The notes beneath the pieces were generated by a model that saw nothing but the letters and a program-made list of their open reading frames with translations, made no database searches and was not told where the DNA came from. From CAZLXG01 sp964563585 (lineage in GTDB: Bacteria; Bacteroidota; Bacteroidia; Flavobacteriales; Flavobacteriaceae): a stretch of DNA of 15,858 nt. The stretch is from contig CAZLXG010000049.1 of NCBI GenBank assembly GCA_964563585.1, positions 1 through 15,858 on the forward strand. The letters run 5' to 3'. This document shows, in pieces, positions 1-6,335 of this stretch. The translations under genes and the position numbers were made by a program. Each line of letters opens with the position of its first letter. The first letter of the stretch is position 1.

Positions 1-58
1 CACTCCCGAAAGAACTGGATTTTGAATCCAGCGCGTCTACCAATTCCGCCACTTGAGC
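1..58 (-). tRNA. tRNA-Leu (anticodon CAA), partial, 3' part outside window
   Basis: Read on the minus strand from position 58, the sequence starts with a 7-nt acceptor arm (GCTCAAG) followed by TGGCGGAATTGGTAGACGC, the D-arm signature of bacterial tRNA-Leu. The anticodon stem is CTGGA/TCCAG with loop TTCAAAA, giving anticodon CAA (complement of positions 22-24), which reads UUG leucine codons. A long variable arm starts (TTCTTTCGGGAGTG) as expected for a class II tRNA. The T arm and the 3' acceptor strand lie beyond the window edge, so the acceptor pairing cannot be checked. Confidence 0.93.
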
Positions 59-70
59 GTTTTAGAAGGG

Positions 71-78
71 CAAAAATA
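71..78 (-). promoter_or_regulatory. Possible -7 element for the tRNA-Leu gene
   Basis: On the minus strand this reads TATTTTTG, an exact match to the Bacteroidota -7 consensus TAnnTTTG. It lies about 13 nt before the tRNA 5' end at 58, a sensible distance for a short leader. I see no TTG -33 element at the right spacing, and the region is AT-rich, so chance matches are likely. Confidence 0.35.
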
Positions 79-143
79 ATTGTTTTTTATTTAATTGTCC
101 TAAAATTAGACTCTAATATGCTTTTTAGGTAAAAATAAATGTC

Positions 144-151
144 TAAATTTG
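144..151 (+). promoter_or_regulatory. Probable -7 promoter element of prs
   Basis: TAAATTTG matches the Bacteroidota -7 consensus TAnnTTTG exactly and lies 53 nt upstream of the prs start codon. The -33 region holds only a T-rich stretch and no clear TTG. The element abuts a palindrome (151-173), so transcription would start inside that palindrome. Confidence 0.45.
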
Positions 152-173
152 CACTTCGTTTTTAATGAAGTGC
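151..173 (+). repeat. Inverted repeat in the prs leader, followed by a T-run
   Basis: GCACTTC (151-157) and GAAGTGC (167-173) are perfect inverted copies. Pairing continues inward through one G-U and two A-T pairs to a TTT loop. TGTTTTT follows at 174-180, which gives a terminator-like look. No plus-strand gene lies upstream for it to terminate, and the tRNA points away. It may be an operator overlapping the prs transcription start, or a leader attenuator if transcription starts further upstream. The function is inferred. Confidence 0.5.
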
Positions 174-204
174 TGTTTTTGCACTATAAAACAACCTGTT
201 AAGT

Positions 205-1149
205 ATGCCAATTGTTATCACAGAAGCTAAAATTTTTGCATGTACACAAAGTAAAGTTCTTGGGGAGAAAATAGCTAAGGCATTTGGGACAGAGTTAGGT
301 AATGTTATTACATCAACGTATAGCGATGGTGAGTTTCAACCTTCATATGAAGAATCTATTAGAGGAAGACGAATTTTTATTATAGGTTCTACAAATCCAA
401 GTTCAGAGAATTTAATGGAAATGTTGTTAATGATTGATGCAGCTAAACGTGCTTCTGCAAGACATATTACAGCAGTTTTACCATATTTTGGTTGGGCAAG
501 ACAAGATAGAAAAGATAAACCAAGAGTGCCAATTGCGGCAAAATTGGTAGCAAAAATGTTAGAAACAGCAGGTGCAACTCGTATTATAACAATGGATTTG
601 CATGCAGATCAAATTCAAGGATTTTTCGAAAAACCAGTAGATCATTTATTTGCATCTACCATTTTTCTCCCATATTTAAAAAACTTGAATCTGGATAATT
701 TAACAATTGCGTCACCAGATATGGGAGGTTCTAAAAGAGCTTACGCCTATTCAAAAGCATTAGAATGTGATGTTGTAATTTGTTATAAGCAACGCGCAAA
801 AGCCAATGTAATTTCTCATATGGAACTTATTGGAGATGTTACAGGTAAAAACGTTGTATTGGTTGATGATATGGTTGATACAGCAGGCACATTAACTAAA
901 GCAGCGGATTTAATGATGGAACGTGGTGCATTAAGTGTTAGAGCAATTTGTACGCATCCACTTTTATCAGGCAATGCTTATGAACGATTAGAAAACTCAA
1001 AATTAGAAGAATTAATAGTAACAGATACTATTCCTGTTGCCCCAAATAAAAGCAACAAAATTAAAGTTTTAAGTTGTGCTGATTTGTTTGCTGAGGTTAT
1101 GGAAAAAGTACATAATAACAAATCTATTAGTTCAAAATTTGTAATGTAA
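205..1149 (+). CDS. prs: Ribose-phosphate pyrophosphokinase (PRPP synthase)
   Basis: Makes 5-phosphoribosyl-1-pyrophosphate from ribose 5-phosphate and ATP in the cytoplasm. PRPP feeds purine, pyrimidine, NAD, histidine and tryptophan synthesis. At 314 aa the length is that of class I bacterial enzymes, and every key motif is present. The ATP/R5P loop FGWARQDRK is at about residues 95-103. The metal/ATP segment DLHADQIQGFF is at about 131-141. The catalytic flexible loop KQRAK is at 195-199, with Lys195 and Arg197 matching the catalytic pair. The PRPP-binding loop VLVDDMVDTAGT is at about 218-229. The ATG at 205 gives the short N-terminus followed by KIFACTQS that is usual in flavobacterial homologues. 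It has its own likely promoter at 144-151 and is followed after 66 nt by rplY, a prs-ctc/rplY pairing common in bacteria. Confidence 0.97.
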   Translation: MPIVITEAKIFACTQSKVLGEKIAKAFGTELGNVITSTYSDGEFQPSYEESIRGRRIFIIGSTNPSSENLMEMLLMIDAAKRASARHITAVLPYFGWARQDRKDKPRVPIAAKLVAKMLETAGATRIITMDLHADQIQGFFEKPVDHLFASTIFLPYLKNLNLDNLTIASPDMGGSKRAYAYSKALECDVVICYKQRAKANVISHMELIGDVTGKNVVLVDDMVDTAGTLTKAADLMMERGALSVRAICTHPLLSGNAYERLENSKLEELIVTDTIPVAPNKSNKIKVLSCADLFAEVMEKVHNNKSISSKFVM

Positions 1150-1158
1150 AATAAACCC

Positions 1159-1184
1159 GAAATGTATAAACAAAACTACATTTC
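1159..1184 (+). repeat. Inverted repeat in the prs-rplY gap
   Basis: GAAATGTA (1159-1166) and TACATTTC (1177-1184) form a perfect 8-bp inverted repeat with a 10-nt AT-rich loop. No T-run follows, so it is not a standard terminator. The right arm, TACATTTC, is one mismatch from TAnnTTTG and lies 31 nt before the rplY start, so it could double as a weak rplY promoter. In AT-rich DNA a chance origin is possible. Confidence 0.35.
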
Positions 1185-1215
1185 AAATATTAATTATATT
1201 AAATAAATTTCAAAA

Positions 1216-1866
1216 ATGAAATCAATTACAATCAACGGATCTCAAAGAGAAAGCGTGGGCAAAAAAGCAACAAAAGCCTTACGTAATGCTGGTCAGGTTC
1301 CTTGCGTTTTATACGGAGGAGATAAACCAGTTCATTTCTCAGCAACTGAATTAGCATTCTCAAAACTTGTATACACGCCAAATGCGCATACAGTTGTGAT
1401 TGCTTTAGATAATGGAGAAACTTTAAATGCAGTGCTTCAAGATATTCAATTTCACCCAGTAACAGATAGAATTTTACACATAGATTTCTATCAATTATTT
1501 GAAGACAAAGAAATTGCTTTAAACATTCCTGTAATACTTAGTGGTAATTCTAAAGGTGTTAAAAACGGTGGTGTTTTAAGAAGAAATAATAGAAAATTAC
1601 GTATTAAAGCATTACCAATAAACTTACCTGATTCTATTGATATAGATATTTCTCCTTTAAAAATTGGAGATAAAGTAGCTGTTGGTGATTTACTGAATGA
1701 AAAATACAATTTCTTACATTCTGATAATACAGTAGTTTGTCAAATTAAAACGGCAAGAACTGTAGTTGAAGAAGAAGAAGAGGAAGAAGAAATTGAAGGA
1801 GAAGAAGGAACAACTGAGGGCGGAACTGATGCGCCAGCAGCAGCAGCTGAAGAGTCAAAAGAATAG
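1216..1866 (+). CDS. rplY: 50S ribosomal protein bL25 / general stress protein Ctc
   Basis: Binds 5S rRNA in the large ribosomal subunit. The 216-aa length is that of the long Ctc/TL5 form: an N-terminal 5S-binding beta-barrel (about 4-93) and a C-terminal beta domain (about 100-184). Recognisable segments are GKKATKALRNAGQVPCVLYGG near residues 16-35 and FHPVTDRILHIDFYQL in the middle. The tail is extremely acidic: residues 185-192 are eight consecutive Glu encoded by GAA/GAG triplets, then Glu, Gly and Ala-rich sequence to the end. Such acidic tails are common in Bacteroidota L25. It lies 66 nt after prs, probably in the same transcript, and ends at a strong terminator. The ATG at 1216 follows an A/T-rich leader without a Shine-Dalgarno sequence. 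Confidence 0.95.
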   Translation: MKSITINGSQRESVGKKATKALRNAGQVPCVLYGGDKPVHFSATELAFSKLVYTPNAHTVVIALDNGETLNAVLQDIQFHPVTDRILHIDFYQLFEDKEIALNIPVILSGNSKGVKNGGVLRRNNRKLRIKALPINLPDSIDIDISPLKIGDKVAVGDLLNEKYNFLHSDNTVVCQIKTARTVVEEEEEEEEIEGEEGTTEGGTDAPAAAAEESKE

Positions 1867-1887
1867 AACAATTCTTAATTTAATATT

Positions 1888-1920
1888 AAAAGCATCCTGT
1901 ATTATTCAGGATGCTTTTTT
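1888..1920 (+). terminator. Rho-independent terminator after rplY
   Basis: AAAAGCATCCTG (1888-1899) pairs perfectly with CAGGATGCTTTT (1907-1918), a 12-bp stem with a 7-nt loop. The T-run spans 1915-1920 and more T follows. It lies 22 nt after the rplY stop and ends the prs-rplY transcript before pth. Confidence 0.9.
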
Positions 1921-1944
1921 ATTTTTACAAAAACTAATACTTTT

Positions 1945-2571
1945 ATGTGTAAATTTTTAATCAATTTATTTAAGAAAAAAAAGCAGATAGAAGAACAAGA
2001 TTTTATGAAGAAATTTTTAATTGTGGGGTTAGGGAATATAGGTGAAAAATATGCTGACACACGTCATAATATAGGGTTCAAAATTTTAGATCATTTCGCA
2101 AGTAAAGAAGAACTTACCTTTGAAACTCAGAAGTTAGGCGATATAACCACTTATAAATTTAAAGGAAGAACTTTTATGTTTTTGAAACCAAGTACTTATA
2201 TGAATTTAAGTGGTAAAGCTGTATTGTACTGGTTAACTAAAGAAAAAATTCCGTTAGAAAATTTATTAGTAATTACAGACGATTTAAACTTACCATTTGG
2301 TAGTATAAGGCTTAAAATTAAAGGAAGTGATGGTGGGCATAATGGATTAAAAGACATTCAAGATAAACTAAATACTACAAAATATAACCGATTTAGGTTT
2401 GGTATAAGTGATGTGTTTAGTAAAGGAAGACAAATAGATTATGTTTTAGGAGAATGGACTGATGATGAAAATAAAAAGCTTAAAGAGCGATTAGATAAAT
2501 CTTTAGAACTTATAAAATCGTTTGCATTAGCAGGAATAAATAATACAATGAATACCTATAACGGAAAATAA
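1945..2571 (+). CDS. pth: Peptidyl-tRNA hydrolase
   Basis: Cleaves the ester bond of peptidyl-tRNAs released from stalled ribosomes, recycling tRNA in the cytoplasm. The Pth fold starts at Met21 (MKKFLIVGLGNIGEKY). Catalytic His41 lies in DTRHNIGF, Asn87 in TYMNLSG, Asp112 in TDDLNLPFG and Asn133 in GGHNGLKD. These correspond to His20, Asn68, Asp93 and Asn114 of E. coli Pth as I recall them. The first 20 residues are a basic extension (MCKFLINLFKKKK). As I recall, similar short basic extensions occur in flavobacterial Pth annotations, so I keep the ATG at 1945. The ATG at 2005 would give a 188-aa protein of standard bacterial length and is a real alternative. The gene lies between the rplY terminator and a bidirectional terminator, so it is probably transcribed alone. 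Confidence 0.94.
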   Translation: MCKFLINLFKKKKQIEEQDFMKKFLIVGLGNIGEKYADTRHNIGFKILDHFASKEELTFETQKLGDITTYKFKGRTFMFLKPSTYMNLSGKAVLYWLTKEKIPLENLLVITDDLNLPFGSIRLKIKGSDGGHNGLKDIQDKLNTTKYNRFRFGISDVFSKGRQIDYVLGEWTDDENKKLKERLDKSLELIKSFALAGINNTMNTYNGK

Positions 2572-2600
2572 AAAAGAGAAGCTAATAGCTTCTCTTTTTT
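2571..2600. terminator. Bidirectional terminator between pth and the protease gene
   Basis: AAAAAGAGAAGCT (2571-2583) pairs perfectly with AGCTTCTCTTTTT (2587-2599) around an AAT loop. The A-run on the left and T-run on the right give a U-tract on either strand. The first arm begins in the pth stop codon, and the protease stop (complement of 2606-2608) is 6 nt beyond the hairpin. It can therefore end both convergent transcripts. Confidence 0.9.
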
Positions 2601-2605
2601 ATTTA

Positions 2606-5317
2606 TTATTCTACAATTATTTTTTTGGTGGATTTTCGTTGTCCATCACTTACATTTAAAATATACATTCCAGATTGCACATTATTTAGGTTTATTTTTT
2701 CATTAAAATCACCAGTATCTTTATATTTATTTTTATAAATAACTCTACCTCTTAAATCATAAACTTCTACATTGATGTTACTTGTTAAAGTGTTATTTAA
2801 TTTAATAGTAAACTCACCTTTATTTGGGTTTGGAAAGACTACGAAGTTTTTAAAACCAAATTCTTCAACGCTTAAAGGAGTTAAAATAGTTTCACAAACT
2901 TCAATATACCAATCATTTAATACTCCAGTATCACCAGCTACATCATCTAAAATTGCTATGCCCCAATTTCCAGTACTATTTAAGCTATCAAAAATACTTA
3001 AAAGAGCAGATGGAGCAAAAGTTCCAGTTACTAGTAATGGTGGTGGAGGTGAATTTGTAGTACAGTCTATAGATGGGCTTCCGTCTTCAAAAATTATATT
3101 TAAGCCATCTTCATTATTGCAGTTGTTATTCCAAACATTTGTAGTTGTTATTCCATTTGGATGTTGAATTTGTATTGTTAAATCGCTAATCCAACTATGA
3201 GTAACATCAACATTTACCTTTATATATTTTATGGTTTTAGAATCGGGAATATTAATAGTATTAACTAAAGGTGACCCAGTATTATCTGGGATTGATTCGT
3301 TTAAGTTGCTTAAAGATGCATATTGTGTGCATACAGTAGTAGCTGTGTAGCCAATAGCAAAATCTTGTATATTTATCGCAAAATACTGATTTTCTGTAGG
3401 TTCAATTAAAATTCTACAATAAGCTGCCATTAAATTAGGGACAGTTATATCTTGTGTTCCATCATTAAGGACATCGTTAGCTAATTGAATAGGGAAAGTT
3501 GCACCACCATCAATAGATAACCAAATATCAACATTATCTGAACCGCTTAAAGCTGTGGTATTATTAACGTTCCAATTAATAGTTTCAGTAGAGTTCTGAA
3601 CCCAACTAATTCCTGTTGTATTTTGAGTTATAATTTCAAAAGGACCATAAGTAGCATCAAAAGAAATTTGCATATCATTATGAGCATTATTAGCACCTCC
3701 TGCTCTATTATCTCTTATAGTTAATCTAAAATCTGCAGTTCTAGTATTAGTTGGAATTTTTTCCCAGACATTTCCATTAACACCATTATTTACCAAACTT
3801 TGTAATTCTGGAAAGGTTCTAGTTGGGTTTGTTGTAGGAAGATATGATCTAAATAATATTGAGTTGGGATCTACTGAAGTTGGATTAGGGTATGTAGTAC
3901 TCGCATTATTTTCATTGTACTGTTCCCAGCAATAGGTTATTGTATCTCCATCTACATCACCACCAGTGCCATTAAGTTTAAAAGCTGTGCCAATAGGTAA
4001 AGTAATATTACCATTTGCACTTACTGTTGGTGTTGTATTTGTTATTGTTGTATTTGTAGAACAAGTTCCGGTATTTTTAACATAAGTTGTTATTTGGTCT
4101 ATGGAAACGGCGTGAAAATAGGCATCACTATGTTGCTGTACATCTGTATTCCCAGTAGTTCCAGCATAACCCATTATAGTGGATCCACTACCTGGTTCCA
4201 TTTGAACGTCTTTACCTTCATTGCCATCGTGCGTCCAGGTATGATTTGCTCCAAATTGGTGTCCCATTTCATGAGCAACAAAATCAAGAGCAAAATTAAT
4301 TCCATCTGGAACTGTATTAGTAGTAAAACCTGAACCTTTATGATTAATATTTACAGAACCACCATCATTACATACACAACCAACACACGCTGCACTACCA
4401 TTATTACCAATACCACCCATTAAATGACCAATATCATAATTTGCTTCTCCTATATTTGTATCAAGCTCTGAAGCAAGATCATTAGAGTAATTATTATCTA
4501 CAGCAGCATAAGGGTCAGTTGCGGGATTTAAAAACACAACATTATCATTTGTTGCAATTAACTGCATACTTACATTAAAATCATTCTCAAAAACGGCGTT
4601 TACATTATTTAATGTTGCAACTATAGCAGCATTTACAAGAGGTAATGTTCCGCCATGATATACAGAATATTCCCCTGTTACAGACATTGCTAATTTATAA
4701 ACTCTTTTTATGCTATCATCTGCATCTCTATTTGTTATAGAAGAGTTTTTAATTGCACTAGACATATTTGTTTGTACAGTTTCACATTTAAAAACAGTTG
4801 TATTACTATTATCAGATTTGTTGAATACTATAACTTTGTTTAAATCTGTAGGATGAGGTTCGAAAAGTATGACTTTGTTTCTTCCTAAAATAATAGCGGT
4901 TAATCCTTTATACGGTGAAATGCTAAAACGTAAATATGCTGAAGGCGTATCTATTCCATGACCAATGTAGGAGCGAATTTCAGGATATCTTGCTTGAAGA
5001 TCTGGATGCATTACTGAAGCCTCTGTAATACTGTATTTTTCTAAAACACCATCTAAATTTGGAAATTCAATAATTAACGATGATTTTCCTTTTAAGGATT
5101 CTCTTTTAGGAGCAGAAATTAATGTGTTTTTTAAATCATTTTGGTTAATAGCATAAACACTAAATTTTGTTGGAATTTCTTTTTTAGTATTATTAGATTT
5201 TTTTTTACTTGGAATGTTATTACTTTTTATTTTTGTGAAATAATGTTTTTGCCCATAGCTTGAAAAGGCTAATAAAAATATGGCTATTGAAAAAACATAA
5301 TGTAGTTTTGTTTTCAT
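2606..5317 (-). CDS. Secreted reprolysin-like zinc metalloprotease with P-domain and T9SS sorting domain
   Basis: Predicted 903-aa extracellular endopeptidase. Order along the protein: a signal peptide (residues 1-22, ending SSYGQ); a propeptide-like region to about 200; a metzincin catalytic domain of about 203-415; Ig- or cadherin-like segments (about 430-560 and 558-650); a proprotein-convertase P-domain (about 663-807); and a T9SS type A C-terminal sorting domain (about 825-903, starting VFPNPNKGEF). The zinc site is HEMGHQFGANH, with His349, Glu350, His353 and His359, and the Met-turn is IMGY at Met382. Cys-rich AACVGCVCNDGG precedes the zinc site. The layout matches reprolysin-like (M12B-type) metallopeptidases of Flavobacteriaceae. 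Export would be by Sec then T9SS, with the C-terminal domain removed at the surface. The natural substrate cannot be told from sequence. It has its own promoter at 5356-5386 and is monocistronic. Confidence 0.92.
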   Translation of the reverse strand: MKTKLHYVFSIAIFLLAFSSYGQKHYFTKIKSNNIPSKKKSNNTKKEIPTKFSVYAINQNDLKNTLISAPKRESLKGKSSLIIEFPNLDGVLEKYSITEASVMHPDLQARYPEIRSYIGHGIDTPSAYLRFSISPYKGLTAIILGRNKVILFEPHPTDLNKVIVFNKSDNSNTTVFKCETVQTNMSSAIKNSSITNRDADDSIKRVYKLAMSVTGEYSVYHGGTLPLVNAAIVATLNNVNAVFENDFNVSMQLIATNDNVVFLNPATDPYAAVDNNYSNDLASELDTNIGEANYDIGHLMGGIGNNGSAACVGCVCNDGGSVNINHKGSGFTTNTVPDGINFALDFVAHEMGHQFGANHTWTHDGNEGKDVQMEPGSGSTIMGYAGTTGNTDVQQHSDAYFHAVSIDQITTYVKNTGTCSTNTTITNTTPTVSANGNITLPIGTAFKLNGTGGDVDGDTITYCWEQYNENNASTTYPNPTSVDPNSILFRSYLPTTNPTRTFPELQSLVNNGVNGNVWEKIPTNTRTADFRLTIRDNRAGGANNAHNDMQISFDATYGPFEIITQNTTGISWVQNSTETINWNVNNTTALSGSDNVDIWLSIDGGATFPIQLANDVLNDGTQDITVPNLMAAYCRILIEPTENQYFAINIQDFAIGYTATTVCTQYASLSNLNESIPDNTGSPLVNTINIPDSKTIKYIKVNVDVTHSWISDLTIQIQHPNGITTTNVWNNNCNNEDGLNIIFEDGSPSIDCTTNSPPPPLLVTGTFAPSALLSIFDSLNSTGNWGIAILDDVAGDTGVLNDWYIEVCETILTPLSVEEFGFKNFVVFPNPNKGEFTIKLNNTLTSNINVEVYDLRGRVIYKNKYKDTGDFNEKINLNNVQSGMYILNVSDGQRKSTKKIIVE

Positions 5318-5355
5318 AAAGAAATATTTAGGGCAATTTTATTTAATACTGTTAA

Positions 5356-5386
5356 CAAATTTAACTTTTTTATTTGAAATGAACAA
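5356..5386 (-). promoter_or_regulatory. Promoter of the metalloprotease gene
   Basis: On the minus strand, TTG (complement of 5384-5386) is followed after 20 nt by TAAATTTG (complement of 5356-5363), an exact TAnnTTTG match. This is the best full Bacteroidota-type promoter in the window. The -7 element is 38 nt from the protease ATG at 5317. It lies in the 82-nt divergent gap shared with ribF. On the ribF side I see only a one-mismatch -7 candidate (TTTATTTG, 5369-5376). Confidence 0.65.
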
Positions 5387-5399
5387 TATGGGAGATTGA

Positions 5400-6335
5400 A
5401 TGGGGAAAACAAAAAACAAAAAATCATATATTTCAGCAGAACCTACTATTGTTACAATAGGCACTTTTGATGGTGTTCATATTGGTCACCAAAAAATTAT
5501 TAAACAATTAGTAGATATAGGAAAAAAAGAAGAATTAAAATCGGTTATTCTTACATTTTTCCCCCATCCTCGTATGGTATTGCAAAAAGATTCAAATATA
5601 AAATTGATTCATACTATTGATGAGCGTAGTAGCATTTTAAATAATTTAGGTTTAGATTATTTACTAATCAAAAAATTCACAAAAGCATTTTCTAGACTTT
5701 CTGCTGAAGATTTTGTAAAACAAATTTTAGTTGACAAACTAAATGCAAAAAAAATTATTATTGGTTATGACCATAGGTTTGGTAGGAATCGAAATGCCAG
5801 TATTGAAGAGTTAAAAGCTTTTGGGAAGGTTTATAATTTTGAAGTTGAAGAAATTTCAGTTCAAGATATTGATGATGTTTCAGTAAGTTCAACTAAAATA
5901 AGAAGTGCTTTAAATGAAGGCGATATTACTAAAGCAAATACATTTTTAGGACACCCGTTTATGATTACAGGAACGGTTGTAAAAGGTAAAGGTTTGGGAA
6001 GACAATTAAATTTCCCAACGGCGAATATTTATATAGAAGAAACCTATAAACTGATTCCTAAACAAGGCTCTTATATTGTTAGTTCAATTATTGATGGTAA
6101 CAAAATATATGGTATGATGAATATTGGTGTTAATCCAACAGTTGATGGAGAAAAAGAAAGTATTGAAGTCCATTTTTTTAATTTTAATAAAGATATTTAT
6201 AACAAAAAAATTCAAATTGATTTATTAAAACGAATTCGAGACGAACAAAAATTCGAATCGGTTGATGCTTTAAAAAAGCAATTAGCAAAAGATCAAGAAA
6301 TGGCTCTTAAATTTATTGCCACTCAAAATGCTTAA
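5400..6335 (+). CDS. ribF: Bifunctional riboflavin kinase / FAD synthetase
   Basis: Phosphorylates riboflavin to FMN and adenylylates FMN to FAD in the cytoplasm. The 311-aa length is normal. The N-terminal nucleotidyltransferase domain (about 15-170) opens with GTFDGVHIGH at residues 21-30, the adenylyl-transfer signature, and has GYDHRFGRNR and SSTKIR further on. The C-terminal flavokinase domain (about 185-305) carries the PTAN motif at 206-209 and GMMNIGVNPT. The ATG at 5400 is forced, because an in-frame TGA (5397-5399) lies directly before it. The N-terminus before the motif (MGKTKNKKSYIS) is short but adequate. It is divergent from the protease, and its last codons overlap the start of the HTTM gene, suggesting translational coupling. 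Confidence 0.96.
   Translation: MGKTKNKKSYISAEPTIVTIGTFDGVHIGHQKIIKQLVDIGKKEELKSVILTFFPHPRMVLQKDSNIKLIHTIDERSSILNNLGLDYLLIKKFTKAFSRLSAEDFVKQILVDKLNAKKIIIGYDHRFGRNRNASIEELKAFGKVYNFEVEEISVQDIDDVSVSSTKIRSALNEGDITKANTFLGHPFMITGTVVKGKGLGRQLNFPTANIYIEETYKLIPKQGSYIVSSIIDGNKIYGMMNIGVNPTVDGEKESIEVHFFNFNKDIYNKKIQIDLLKRIRDEQKFESVDALKKQLAKDQEMALKFIATQNA

Noticed and set aside
1766..1960. 64-aa Lys-rich ORF in another frame of the rplY tail
   Set aside because: It is the frame-shifted reading of the GAA repeat and the terminator region. rplY is clearly real in its own frame, and this ORF runs through the terminator hairpin.
2772..3167. 131-aa plus-strand ORF opposite the protease C-terminal region
   Set aside because: It overlaps the P-domain and sorting domain coding sequence, has no family resemblance, and has no promoter or leader of its own.
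5388..5399. Tiny ORF (ATG GGA GAT TGA) directly before the ribF start
   Set aside because: Three codons in an AT-rich leader are easily due to chance. It only serves to show that ribF cannot start further upstream in frame.
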